A stretch of 18,004 nt of DNA from DATGKK01 sp035294725 (GTDB taxonomy: Bacteria > Actinomycetota > Acidimicrobiia > Acidimicrobiales > Bog-793). This document shows, piece by piece, positions 1 to 5,915 of the stretch. How positions within the stretch are numbered: position 1 is the stretch's first letter; every line of letters begins with the position of its first letter. The stretch lies in the NCBI GenBank assembly GCA_035294725.1, contig DATGKK010000061.1:1-18004 (forward strand). Direction: 5' to 3'. Under the pieces are notes generated by a model that saw only the letters and a program-made list of their open reading frames with translations, did no database searches and was not told where the DNA came from. Made by a program: the position numbers and the translations under genes.

Positions 1-2
1 TC

Positions 3-440
3 GAAGGGGAGAAAGTCGCAGGTCACATCACAAGCGCGGTTCCATCGGTGCGAGTACCGGTCGTCTCATCCCAGAGCGCCTCGACATCGTCGCGGGAAGC
101 GTTGCCGGAGACACGCCGCTCGAATCCCCGGCCCGGGGCCCGCATTGTGGACGTGGCCGGCCGTCTCGCGGCCCATAGCCTCGACGAGGGGCACGCGTCA
201 CACGCCGAGTGGTCCGTGCGCCGCGGCCTTTTGGCGGCGCCGTGGGACGAGCGTCTGTACCGCATGCTCATGGTCGTGCGCCACGTCGCCGGTAACCGCG
301 CCGGCATCGACGCGGCCCTCTACACACTTGCCCGCGCCCTCGACTGGGACGGAGACCCCCTCGATGGCGTGCACCGCGAGACGGCTCTGCTCTACCGCCA
401 GCTCGTGGGTCGGCACGACTCGAGCGATCCCAGCGCGTGA
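3..440 (+). CDS. C-terminal part of a BTAD-domain protein (5' end outside the window)
   Basis: The frame is open from the left edge to TGA 438-440, so this is the 3' end of a longer gene. The GTG at 48 is probably internal. The last ~95 residues form a helical repeat-like region (VAGRLAAHSLDEGHASHAEW, then RRGLLAAPWDERLYRMLM) that resembles the bacterial transcriptional activator domain (BTAD, TPR-like) found at the C terminus of SARP-type regulators and of some LysM proteins of Actinomycetota. In those families the BTAD follows a DNA-binding or other effector domain, which would lie left of the window. The first ~40 visible residues are Ser/Arg/Pro-rich and look like a linker. The domain call rests on pattern recall and not on a search. 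The parent protein type cannot be decided here. Confidence 0.62.
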   Translation, partial: EGEKVAGHITSAVPSVRVPVVSSQSASTSSREALPETRRSNPRPGARIVDVAGRLAAHSLDEGHASHAEWSVRRGLLAAPWDERLYRMLMVVRHVAGNRAGIDAALYTLARALDWDGDPLDGVHRETALLYRQLVGRHDSSDPSA

Positions 441-480
441 TCGAGCCCACGCCGCCGGCGGCTCACTAACCTCCCCCGCC

Positions 481-1257
481 ATGGGCCTCCTCGACGGCAA
501 GCGGATCCTCGTGACCGGCGTCCTCACCGACGACTCCCTCGCGTTTGGCACGGCACAGCTCGCGGCCAACGAGGGCGCCGAGATCCTCCTCACGGGTGCC
601 GGAAGGGCCCTGTCGCTCACGCGGCGGGTCGCACGACGGCTACCGATCGAACCCCAGGTGCTCGAGCTTGACGTCACGGTGCCGGAGCACGCAGCTGCCG
701 TTGCCGAGCACATCGAGCGGGAGTGGGGCCGACTCGACGGTCTTGTGCACTCGATCGGCTTCGCGCCCGAGAGCTGCCTCGGGAGCGGCATCCTGCGCGC
801 CGAGTGGGCTGACGTCGCGACAGCACTCCAGATCTCGGCCTACTCGCTGAAACTCCTCGCCAGCGCCTTCGCCCCCCTGCTCGAGCAAGGCAGCGGCGGT
901 GGCTCGATCGTCGGTCTCGATTTCGACGCGACGGTGGCATGGCCCGGTTACGACTGGATGGGAGTGGCCAAGGCGGCGCTCGAGTCCCTCGCCCGCTACC
1001 TCGCCCGTGACCTCGGTCCCCGCAACATCCGGGTCAACCTCGTCGCAGCAGGACCGGTGCGGACGATGGCGGCGAGATCGATCCCCGGCTTTGCCAAGTT
1101 CGAGGACATCTGGGACAGCCGGGCGCCCCTTGGTTGGGACGTGACCGACTCCTCGGCCGTCTCCCGTGCCGTCGTCGCTCTCCTCTCGGAGTGGTTCCCG
1201 AAGACGACGGGCGAGATCGTCCACGTGGACGGCGGGTTCCACGCCACGGGCGCCTGA
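481..1257 (+). CDS. fabI: Enoyl-[acyl-carrier-protein] reductase, InhA/FabI type
   Basis: 258-aa short-chain dehydrogenase-fold protein that would catalyse the NADH-dependent last reduction of fatty-acid elongation (FAS II, cytoplasm). The start MGLLDGKRILVTGVLTDDSL is nearly that of mycobacterial InhA. SIGF (residues 91-94), the catalytic YDWMGVAK (Tyr157, Lys164), Phe148 in the VGLDFD strand (InhA Phe149 position) and LVAAGPVRT (188-195) are all FabI hallmarks. The Y-x6-K spacing separates it from FabG-type reductases (Y-x3-K). Length is normal for the family (255-270 aa). The ATG at 481 is chosen because homology begins there, although the frame stays open to position 145. TAACCT (467-472) lies 8 nt before the ATG, so the mRNA may have almost no leader. 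The gene stands alone between the BTAD gene and tRNA-Cys; no other fab gene is visible. Confidence 0.95.
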   Translation: MGLLDGKRILVTGVLTDDSLAFGTAQLAANEGAEILLTGAGRALSLTRRVARRLPIEPQVLELDVTVPEHAAAVAEHIEREWGRLDGLVHSIGFAPESCLGSGILRAEWADVATALQISAYSLKLLASAFAPLLEQGSGGGSIVGLDFDATVAWPGYDWMGVAKAALESLARYLARDLGPRNIRVNLVAAGPVRTMAARSIPGFAKFEDIWDSRAPLGWDVTDSSAVSRAVVALLSEWFPKTTGEIVHVDGGFHATGA

Positions 1258-1358
1258 GCCGTCCCTTGCGGTCGGACTGTCCGGCAACGGCGGCGCCGGC
1301 CAGCGTGGGGCTTCGGGCGACAAGGCGGTAGGGTGAGGGCCTCCGGTGGGCATCACCG

Positions 1359-1433
1359 GGCGGCGTGGCCGAGTGGTTCAGGCAAGGGCCTGCAAAGCCC
1401 TCTACCCCAGTTCGATTCTGGGCGCCGCCTCCA
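1359..1433 (+). tRNA. tRNA-Cys (GCA), CCA encoded
   Basis: The cloverleaf can be drawn by eye. The acceptor stem pairs GGCGGCG (1359-1365) with CGCCGCC (1423-1429). The D-arm has a GCC/GGC stem. The anticodon stem AGGGC/GCCCT encloses the loop CTGCAAA, with anticodon GCA at 1392-1394. The variable loop has 4 nt (CTAC), and the T-arm is CCCAG-TTCGATT-CTGGG. The discriminator is U73 (1430), the normal identity base for tRNA-Cys, followed by templated CCA (1431-1433). A tyrosine-integrase pseudogene begins about 150 bp downstream, so this tRNA 3' end is a likely former attachment site. Confidence 0.96.
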
Positions 1434-1581
1434 AGCTTGGGACGGGTACACTCCCAGGTCAGACGCTGTTTTCGCCGATCAGACAGTATCCAATGGGGTC
1501 CCGGATTGGCCACCAGAATCGGTTGATTCGCTGACCGCGTGCTCACCCTTCGCTCACTTGGTGGCGAGAGAGGTGGTCGAG

Positions 1582-1791
1582 ATGGGCTTCGCGATCCGCC
1601 AACACCGGTTACCAGGCACGGTACCGTGATCCGTTGGGCCGACAGCGCAACCGCTCGTTCGCCCGCAAAACCGACGCGCCACCGCCACTACCGCACCCTT
1701 TGCCGCATGCCGCAGGTAGCGGTGGACAAGCAGAAGCTGTTGGCCAATCCGTGCCAGCGGGTCCAGCCGAACCTTCCTACCGGGCGGCAAT
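1582..1791 (+). pseudogene. Tyrosine site-specific integrase remnant (frameshifts, internal deletion, no catalytic domain)
   Basis: Three short pieces in different frames read as one integrase. From the ATG at 1582 comes MGFAIRQHR. A frame change leads to 1607-1678, which gives QARYRDPLGRQRNRSFARK, the typical arm-binding N terminus of actinobacterial phage/ICE integrases. After another frame change, 1680-1791 gives HRHYRTL and VAVDKQKLLANPCQRV, typical of the core-binding domain just before the catalytic domain. Normally many tens of residues separate the second and third pieces; here they abut, so an internal deletion is inferred. The catalytic R-H-R-Y part is absent. The remnant lies directly behind tRNA-Cys, where integrases of integrated elements usually sit. 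It cannot be functional. The rest of the 1434-1828 interval holds no other recognisable gene. Confidence 0.75.
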
Positions 1792-1800
1792 GCTACTCCA

Positions 1801-1828
1801 GTAGGCCCTCCTACGGTAGGATCAGAAT
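1801..1828 (+). promoter_or_regulatory. Probable vapB promoter with inverted-repeat operator
   Basis: The inverted repeat GTAGG-CCCT-CCTAC (1801-1814) is followed by a third GTAGG (1816-1820) that overlaps TAGGAT (1817-1822), a -10-like TANNNT box exactly 6 nt before the vapB ATG. RHH antitoxins usually repress their own promoter through short inverted repeats at this position. A -35 hexamer is not evident. Operator function is inferred. Confidence 0.45.
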
Positions 1829-2083
1829 ATGGGAGTCGAGAAGATGAGCGTGTCGTTCGACCTGGAGTTGGGCGAAGCGATCCGCAGTGCTGCCAGTTCC
1901 CACAAGCAGAGTGTGTCCGCTTGGATCGCCGAGGCGGCTCGTGATCGACTGCGTCTGGAGGCCCTGGGCCAGGCTGTCGCCTCGTGGGAGGAGGAGTTCG
2001 GCCCGCTATCCGACGCAGAGCTGGAAGCGGCTGATCGGTTGCTCGCCCCTCCGGCCAGGCGACGGCGGCGGGGCGCGGCCTGA
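1829..2083 (+). CDS. vapB: Antitoxin of a VapBC-type pair, ribbon-helix-helix family
   Basis: 84-aa protein. Residues 6-45 have the ribbon-helix-helix pattern: the strand MSVSFDLELGEAIRSAA, then the helix QSVSAWIAEAARDRLRLEA. RHH antitoxins bind operator DNA as dimers through the strand and neutralise the partner toxin through the C-terminal half. The acidic stretch WEEEFGPLSDAELEAAD (53-69) is the plausible toxin-binding part, and the tail is Arg/Ala-rich. The stop codon is followed without a gap by the toxin start, the classic type II toxin-antitoxin order (antitoxin first). The ATG at 1829 is chosen because TAGGAT lies 6 nt upstream (leaderless type); ATG 1844 is the alternative. The specific antitoxin subfamily is not certain; its role follows mainly from the PIN toxin next door. 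Confidence 0.8.
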   Translation: MGVEKMSVSFDLELGEAIRSAASSHKQSVSAWIAEAARDRLRLEALGQAVASWEEEFGPLSDAELEAADRLLAPPARRRRRGAA

Positions 2084-2464
2084 GTGGGTCTAGTGCTTGA
2101 CACAGGCGGCCTCATCGCCTTCGATCGCGGCGACCGGGAGGTTGCGGCCTTGGTGGAGGCCGCCCGACGGCGACGCGATCGCGTGGTGACGTCGTCCGGC
2201 TGCGTGGCTCAGGCCTGGAGGGAGGGAGGGCCCCGTCAGGTCCTTCTGTCGCGCTTGTTGGCCGGCGTGTGGGAGACGGGGCTGGACCGCCGGATGTCTC
2301 GCCTCACCGGCGAGCTGTGCGGTACGGCAACAACGGCCGACGTCGTCGACTCCCATGTAGCCCTCCTGGTTCGCGATGACGACGTGGTGTTGACGAGTGA
2401 CGTTGATGACCTCCGGAGCCTGCTGCACACCAGAGGCGTCAATGCCCAGGTCCGTCGTTGCTAA
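2084..2464 (+). CDS. vapC: PIN-domain ribonuclease toxin (VapC-type)
   Basis: 126-aa single PIN domain. VapC toxins are Mg2+-dependent endoribonucleases that cut tRNA or rRNA and stop growth when the antitoxin is lost. Visible acidic positions are Asp6 in LVLDTGGLIAFDRG, Asp86 and Asp89 in TADVVDSHVALL, and Asp106 and Asp108 in VVLTSDVDDLRSLL. The middle motif AQAWREGGPRQ carries Gln where many VapC proteins have Glu, a variant I recall as common in one actinobacterial VapC branch. The GTG start (2084-2086) directly follows the antitoxin TGA (2081-2083), so translation is probably coupled and toxin output depends on antitoxin translation. The pair is intact although the neighbouring integrase is destroyed. 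Confidence 0.85.
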   Translation: MGLVLDTGGLIAFDRGDREVAALVEAARRRRDRVVTSSGCVAQAWREGGPRQVLLSRLLAGVWETGLDRRMSRLTGELCGTATTADVVDSHVALLVRDDDVVLTSDVDDLRSLLHTRGVNAQVRRC

Positions 2465-2563
2465 GCACGGCGAGCCTGCTATCAGAACTCCATCCTCGGA
2501 CCTCAGCCCGGACGAGTCGTAGGGTCCGGTCCCGAGCTGGCACGCGGCGCCCACCGCGATCGC

Positions 2564-3646
2564 TCAGTCGAACACGATGACGCTGCGGGCGACCTCGGCC
2601 CCCTGGAGGGTCTTGAAGCCTTCGTTCACCTGGTCAAGGGTGATGCGGTTGGAGACCATCTCATCGAGCTTGAGCCGGCCCTGCAGGTAGAGGTCCACGT
2701 AGCGCGGCATGTCGACCCGGAAACGGTTGGAGCCCATGGTGGATCCCTGGATCCGCTTGGACTGCAGGAAGGACACACCCGGGATCTGGACCATCTGGTC
2801 TGGCGGGATCATCCCGATGATCGTGGCCACCCCGCCTCGGCGCAACATGGCGTAGGCCTGCTCGGCCGCCGCGGCCAAACCAATGGCCTCGAAGCTGTAC
2901 TCCACGCCACCCGAGCTCAGCTCCATCACCTGGGCGACGGCATCGCCGGCGGAGGCGTCGACCGTGTCGGTCGCGCCGAAGGCGCGAGCCAGGTCGAGCT
3001 TGGAGGCAAGCCGGTCGACAGCGATGATGCGCGAGGCGCCCACCAGGGCGGCGCCCTGAATGCAGGACAGGCCGACGCCGCCGCATCCGATGACGGCCAC
3101 GGTGGCTCCTGGAGGTACCGCCGCGGTGTTGAAGACGGCCCCGAGGCCGGTGGTCACCCCGCAGCCGATGAGCGCCGCCCGGTCCATTGGCATCTCCGGG
3201 GAGACCTTCACCACCGCGTTCTCGTGGACCAGCATGATCTCGGCAAACGACCCCAACCCGGCAAACTGGTGCACCCGCTGGTCGCCCTCGCTGAGACGGG
3301 GGGTCTCTTCTCGCTCGCGACGCACGGAGGGCGACTGGCACAGGTAGGGCCGCCCGGTCAGGCAGTAGTCACAGGCACCGCAGAAGACCGACAGGCAGGT
3401 GACGACTGGGTCCCCCGGCGCCACGTAGGCCACCTGACTCCCGACAGCCTCGACGTAGCCGGATGACTCGTGGCCGAGCACCACCGGGACCGGGGTCGGG
3501 TACTTGCCTTCAATGAAGTGGAGGTCGCTGTGGCACAGACCGGCCGCCGCCGTCTTGATCAGAACCTCGTGCGGGCCAGGTGCGTCCACGTCGAGATCCG
3601 CCAGCTCCATCCAGCCCGGGCACTCCCTCAACACCGCCGCTCGCAC
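2564..3646 (-). CDS. Zinc-dependent alcohol dehydrogenase (MDR superfamily, class III-like)
   Basis: 360-aa medium-chain dehydrogenase that would oxidise an alcohol to an aldehyde, or the reverse, with NAD(H). The N-terminal GroES-like domain has catalytic zinc ligands Cys38 (AGLCHSD), His59-Glu60 (LGHE) and Cys162 (IGCGVTTG). The structural zinc lobe is complete, with Cys89, Cys92, Cys95 and Cys103. The Rossmann domain has VIGCGGVG (185-192) and Asp211 at the end of the next strand, which favours NAD over NADP. The GCGVTTG segment and overall layout resemble class III/NDMA-dependent actinobacterial alcohol dehydrogenases; the substrate cannot be read from sequence. The start is GTG at 3646. 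No in-frame ATG or clear Shine-Dalgarno lies upstream, but CACCAT sits 6 nt before the GTG as a weak -10-like box. It converges with vapC; the 99 bp between them hold only a weak CGGACC/GGTCCG inverted repeat. Confidence 0.92.
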   Translation of the reverse strand: MRAAVLRECPGWMELADLDVDAPGPHEVLIKTAAAGLCHSDLHFIEGKYPTPVPVVLGHESSGYVEAVGSQVAYVAPGDPVVTCLSVFCGACDYCLTGRPYLCQSPSVRREREETPRLSEGDQRVHQFAGLGSFAEIMLVHENAVVKVSPEMPMDRAALIGCGVTTGLGAVFNTAAVPPGATVAVIGCGGVGLSCIQGAALVGASRIIAVDRLASKLDLARAFGATDTVDASAGDAVAQVMELSSGGVEYSFEAIGLAAAAEQAYAMLRRGGVATIIGMIPPDQMVQIPGVSFLQSKRIQGSTMGSNRFRVDMPRYVDLYLQGRLKLDEMVSNRITLDQVNEGFKTLQGAEVARSVIVFD

Positions 3647-3882
3647 AGGGCCATGGTGTCACAGACGGAGGCGAGCCACCTCGTCGTTCCCAGCGGGCCC
3701 TGGGGGTCCCCAGCGACCCTTCGGTTCCCGCCCTTCCAGCAGGGCTTCGCGCGAGGCGCTCAAACAGGCAGGGCGCTGGCGAACGCTGGCCGAGACCCGC
3801 GTGGGCTGCGTCACGACGCCGTCCACAACAGACGCGGGCCGCGCCGGCGGCGGCGGCGAGCACGGGAGTGCGACGTCGCAGC

Positions 3883-5226
3883 TCAAAGGCGGGCGTACTC
3901 CTCGATATCCGCCTCGAACTCATCGATCATCTGCCGCGTGAGGGTCGGGCGGGTGCTCGCGATGCACGCGATGATGTCGGCGGTGACGACCATCGCGTCG
4001 AGGTCACCTGCCACCGAGCGCTCGAACACGAGCTGAGCTGCGCGACGGGCCGCGAACTCGATGTCGGCCGGAGTCAGGAGCTCGGAGCGCTCGACGATGG
4101 CCGCCCAATCGAGCTCCTCGTGGGGCACGTCGCTCAGGTAGCGCCGCCAAACCGCCTCCCGGGCTCCGGCGTCGGGCGGCCCGACGGGGATCACGTAGTC
4201 GAAGCGACCATGGCGTAGGAAGGCAGCGTCGAGCGCCCGCACCGAGTTCGTGGCGCAGACGAGGAGCCGGCCCTCGCGCTCGCGGAACGTCGGGATCAGC
4301 TTCAGCATCTCGTTCGTGACCCCCTGGGTGGTCGATGGAGCCGCCCTCTCGCGAAGTCCCGCGATCTCCTCAACCTCGTCGATGAAGACCACGACCGCCT
4401 CGAGCTCAGAGATCTGCGCGAACGCCTCGCGAAGCGCCGCCGCAAGGCCGGCAGGGGACTCCCCTGCGAGACGGGAGGGGAAGAGCTCGACGAAGGGCCA
4501 ACCGAGCCGCGATGCGATCGCCTTTGCGAACGACGTCTTGCCGGTCCCGGGCGGGCCGAACAGCACGACTGCCCTCGGCGGCCGCAGCCCTGCCCGCGCC
4601 GCGAGCTCGTCGTGGGCGAGCGGCAGGACGATGCGCTGCTCGATCAGCTCCTTCTCCCGCACCATGCCCTTCAGCTGATCCCACAGGTCTGCTCGGAGCA
4701 GGCGCCCACCAAGCGCGCCGAGCAACCCGAGGTCGGCGCTCACTGCGGACTCGATCTTCTCGAAGAACGCGACTCCGGCCCGGGATCGGTAGCCCTGGTG
4801 CTCGAGAGCGGCGGCACCGATCTCGGCGCCCGAGGAGAGCAGGCAGCTGATGCGGTGCACGCCAGCCGCGACGAGGCGCTCCTCGAGCGCACCGAGCAGC
4901 GCGCTGCCGATGCCACGCTGGCGCCACTGCGGCGAGAGGCTGACCCGGAGCAGCCACGCGCGCTCCTTGTCCACCTCGGCCACCGCGCAGCCGACGACCT
5001 CGTCGCCAACCGTCGCCACCACCGCCGGCTCGTCCGCCCGGACGGCTGCCACGAGCTCAGAGAGGGTGAAGACCGGCTCGCTGTCGCTTGCGGCCGGATC
5101 GTCCCAGAGCCGGATCACCGCGTCGAGGTCGTCACCGTGGAACTCCCGGACGCGCCAGAACGCCATGGTCAAGTCTGCTCGATCCGCGACGTCCACGTCG
5201 CAGGACGACTCGAACAGCGGCGGCAT
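3883..5226 (-). CDS. GNAT acetyltransferase-AAA+ ATPase fusion protein
   Basis: 447-aa two-domain protein. Residues ~22-160 look like a GNAT N-acetyltransferase: WRVREFHGDDLDAVIRLW at the first strand/helix, VVGCAVAEVD, then the acetyl-CoA loop RQRGIGSAL (Arg102, Gly105, Gly107). Residues ~200-420 form an AAA+ ATPase of the classical (FtsH/Cdc48/Vps4-like) clade: Walker A GPPGTGKT (224-231), Walker B VVVFIDEVEE (278-287; Asp283, Glu284), sensor-1 Asn327 in CATNS, and Arg338/Arg341 in FLRHGRFD as arginine-finger candidates. The pore-loop-1 position reads SRLAGES where Vps4/katanin-type enzymes have an aromatic residue (KWxGES). A substrate-remodelling role coupled to acetylation is speculation. 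The start may be ATG 5226 or ATG 5166 (residue 21, just before GNAT homology). It is divergent from marR, with 26 bp between the outer start codons. Confidence 0.85.
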   Translation of the reverse strand: MPPLFESSCDVDVADRADLTMAFWRVREFHGDDLDAVIRLWDDPAASDSEPVFTLSELVAAVRADEPAVVATVGDEVVGCAVAEVDKERAWLLRVSLSPQWRQRGIGSALLGALEERLVAAGVHRISCLLSSGAEIGAAALEHQGYRSRAGVAFFEKIESAVSADLGLLGALGGRLLRADLWDQLKGMVREKELIEQRIVLPLAHDELAARAGLRPPRAVVLFGPPGTGKTSFAKAIASRLGWPFVELFPSRLAGESPAGLAAALREAFAQISELEAVVVFIDEVEEIAGLRERAAPSTTQGVTNEMLKLIPTFREREGRLLVCATNSVRALDAAFLRHGRFDYVIPVGPPDAGAREAVWRRYLSDVPHEELDWAAIVERSELLTPADIEFAARRAAQLVFERSVAGDLDAMVVTADIIACIASTRPTLTRQMIDEFEADIEEYARL

Positions 5227-5233
5227 CTCGAAC

Positions 5234-5250
5234 AGTTAGGTAGTCTAAGT
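5234..5250 (+). promoter_or_regulatory. Probable marR operator/promoter palindrome
   Basis: TTAG (5236-5239) and CTAA (5245-5248) form an inverted repeat with a 5-bp spacer, and the outermost A5234/T5250 also pair. The -10-like TAGTCT (5241-5246) lies inside the palindrome and ends exactly 6 nt before the marR GTG. MarR-family dimers commonly bind such short palindromes over their own promoter. The same site faces the divergent GNAT-AAA gene, whose strand carries TAGACT here as a possible -10. Confidence 0.5.
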
Positions 5251-5252
5251 AT

Positions 5253-5915
5253 GTGGCAGCCGAATCATCGAATCTCAGCGCCGGCACGAAACCGACCTCC
5301 GAGCCTGCGCCGGCGGAGCTCGGCGCGCTTAATCCGCCGGTCGCCCGCGTGGCGGCCTGGCTCGCGCGCCAGACCGAGCTCGCCCTCGCCGAGATCGACC
5401 TCTCGCTTCCCCAGTACCGCGTCCTCGGCCTCCTCGCAGAGGGCATCGCCCTGCCGTCCTCGATGGCCGACAACCTCGACGTGCGCCGCCCGAGCATCAC
5501 CTCCGTCGTCGACGGCCTTGTCGCCCGGGGGCTCGTCGTCCGAGAGACTGACCCGACGGACCGGCGCAAGGTCACGCACTCCATCACGGAGGCGGGGCGG
5601 CACCTTCTCGCCACGGCGGACTCGACGGCCGAAGCGCGCCTTGGCCGGATCGCGGCCGCTCTCGGCGATCCCGCCGAACAGGCGGCCCTCCGGGCCGGCC
5701 TCGCGGGCTGGGGCGCCGCCCTGCTCGCCTGGCGGGAGCAGCGCCAGATCGACAAGGCGGTCGAGACCGCTCCTGCGCCTCGGCCCGCCCGGCAAGCCCC
5801 GACCGAGAGCGACCCTGCTGTCACCGCCGGCGCCGAAGGAGCCGGTGCCTCCCGCCGACCCGCGGCGGCGCAGCGCGCTGACGCCATTTCGCGTGCGGGA
5901 GCGATGGCCAGATGA
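5253..5915 (+). CDS. MarR-family transcriptional regulator
   Basis: 220-aa winged helix-turn-helix regulator. LPQYRVLGLLAEG (52-64) starts the DNA-binding domain, MADNLDVRRPSITSVVDGL (71-89) is the recognition helix region, and the wing carries DPTDRRKVTHSITEAG (100-115), the MarR signature D-x-R-R. MarR proteins act as dimers and release DNA on binding small aromatic or lipophilic ligands. Residues ~165-220 form a Pro/Ala/Arg-rich, probably disordered tail that is unusually long; typical MarR proteins end near 150-160 aa. The last codons overlap the first ABC transporter gene by 4 bp (ATGA, 5912-5915), so the regulator and exporter are one operon. The GTG start at 5253 is supported by TAGTCT 6 nt upstream (leaderless type). 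The probable role is ligand-responsive repression of its own operon. Confidence 0.9.
   Translation: MAAESSNLSAGTKPTSEPAPAELGALNPPVARVAAWLARQTELALAEIDLSLPQYRVLGLLAEGIALPSSMADNLDVRRPSITSVVDGLVARGLVVRETDPTDRRKVTHSITEAGRHLLATADSTAEARLGRIAAALGDPAEQAALRAGLAGWGAALLAWREQRQIDKAVETAPAPRPARQAPTESDPAVTAGAEGAGASRRPAAAQRADAISRAGAMAR

Noticed and set aside
145..480. Upstream in-frame extension of fabI
   Set aside because: It overlaps the BTAD gene in another frame, and InhA homology begins exactly at ATG 481.
1434..1828. Possible duplicated attachment core of the tRNA-Cys 3' end
   Set aside because: No copy of the tRNA 3' end was found by eye anywhere else in the window; a second att site, if any, lies outside.
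2497..2528. CGGACC/GGTCCG inverted repeat between vapC and the dehydrogenase
   Set aside because: Only 6 bp with a 20-nt loop; too weak to call a terminator, although it lies in a convergent gap.
3700..3713. Inverted repeat CTGGGG-GT-CCCCAG between the dehydrogenase and GNAT-AAA genes
   Set aside because: A 2-nt loop is too tight for an RNA hairpin, there is no U-tract, and such short repeats are expected in GC-rich DNA. The 236-bp gap shows no other feature.
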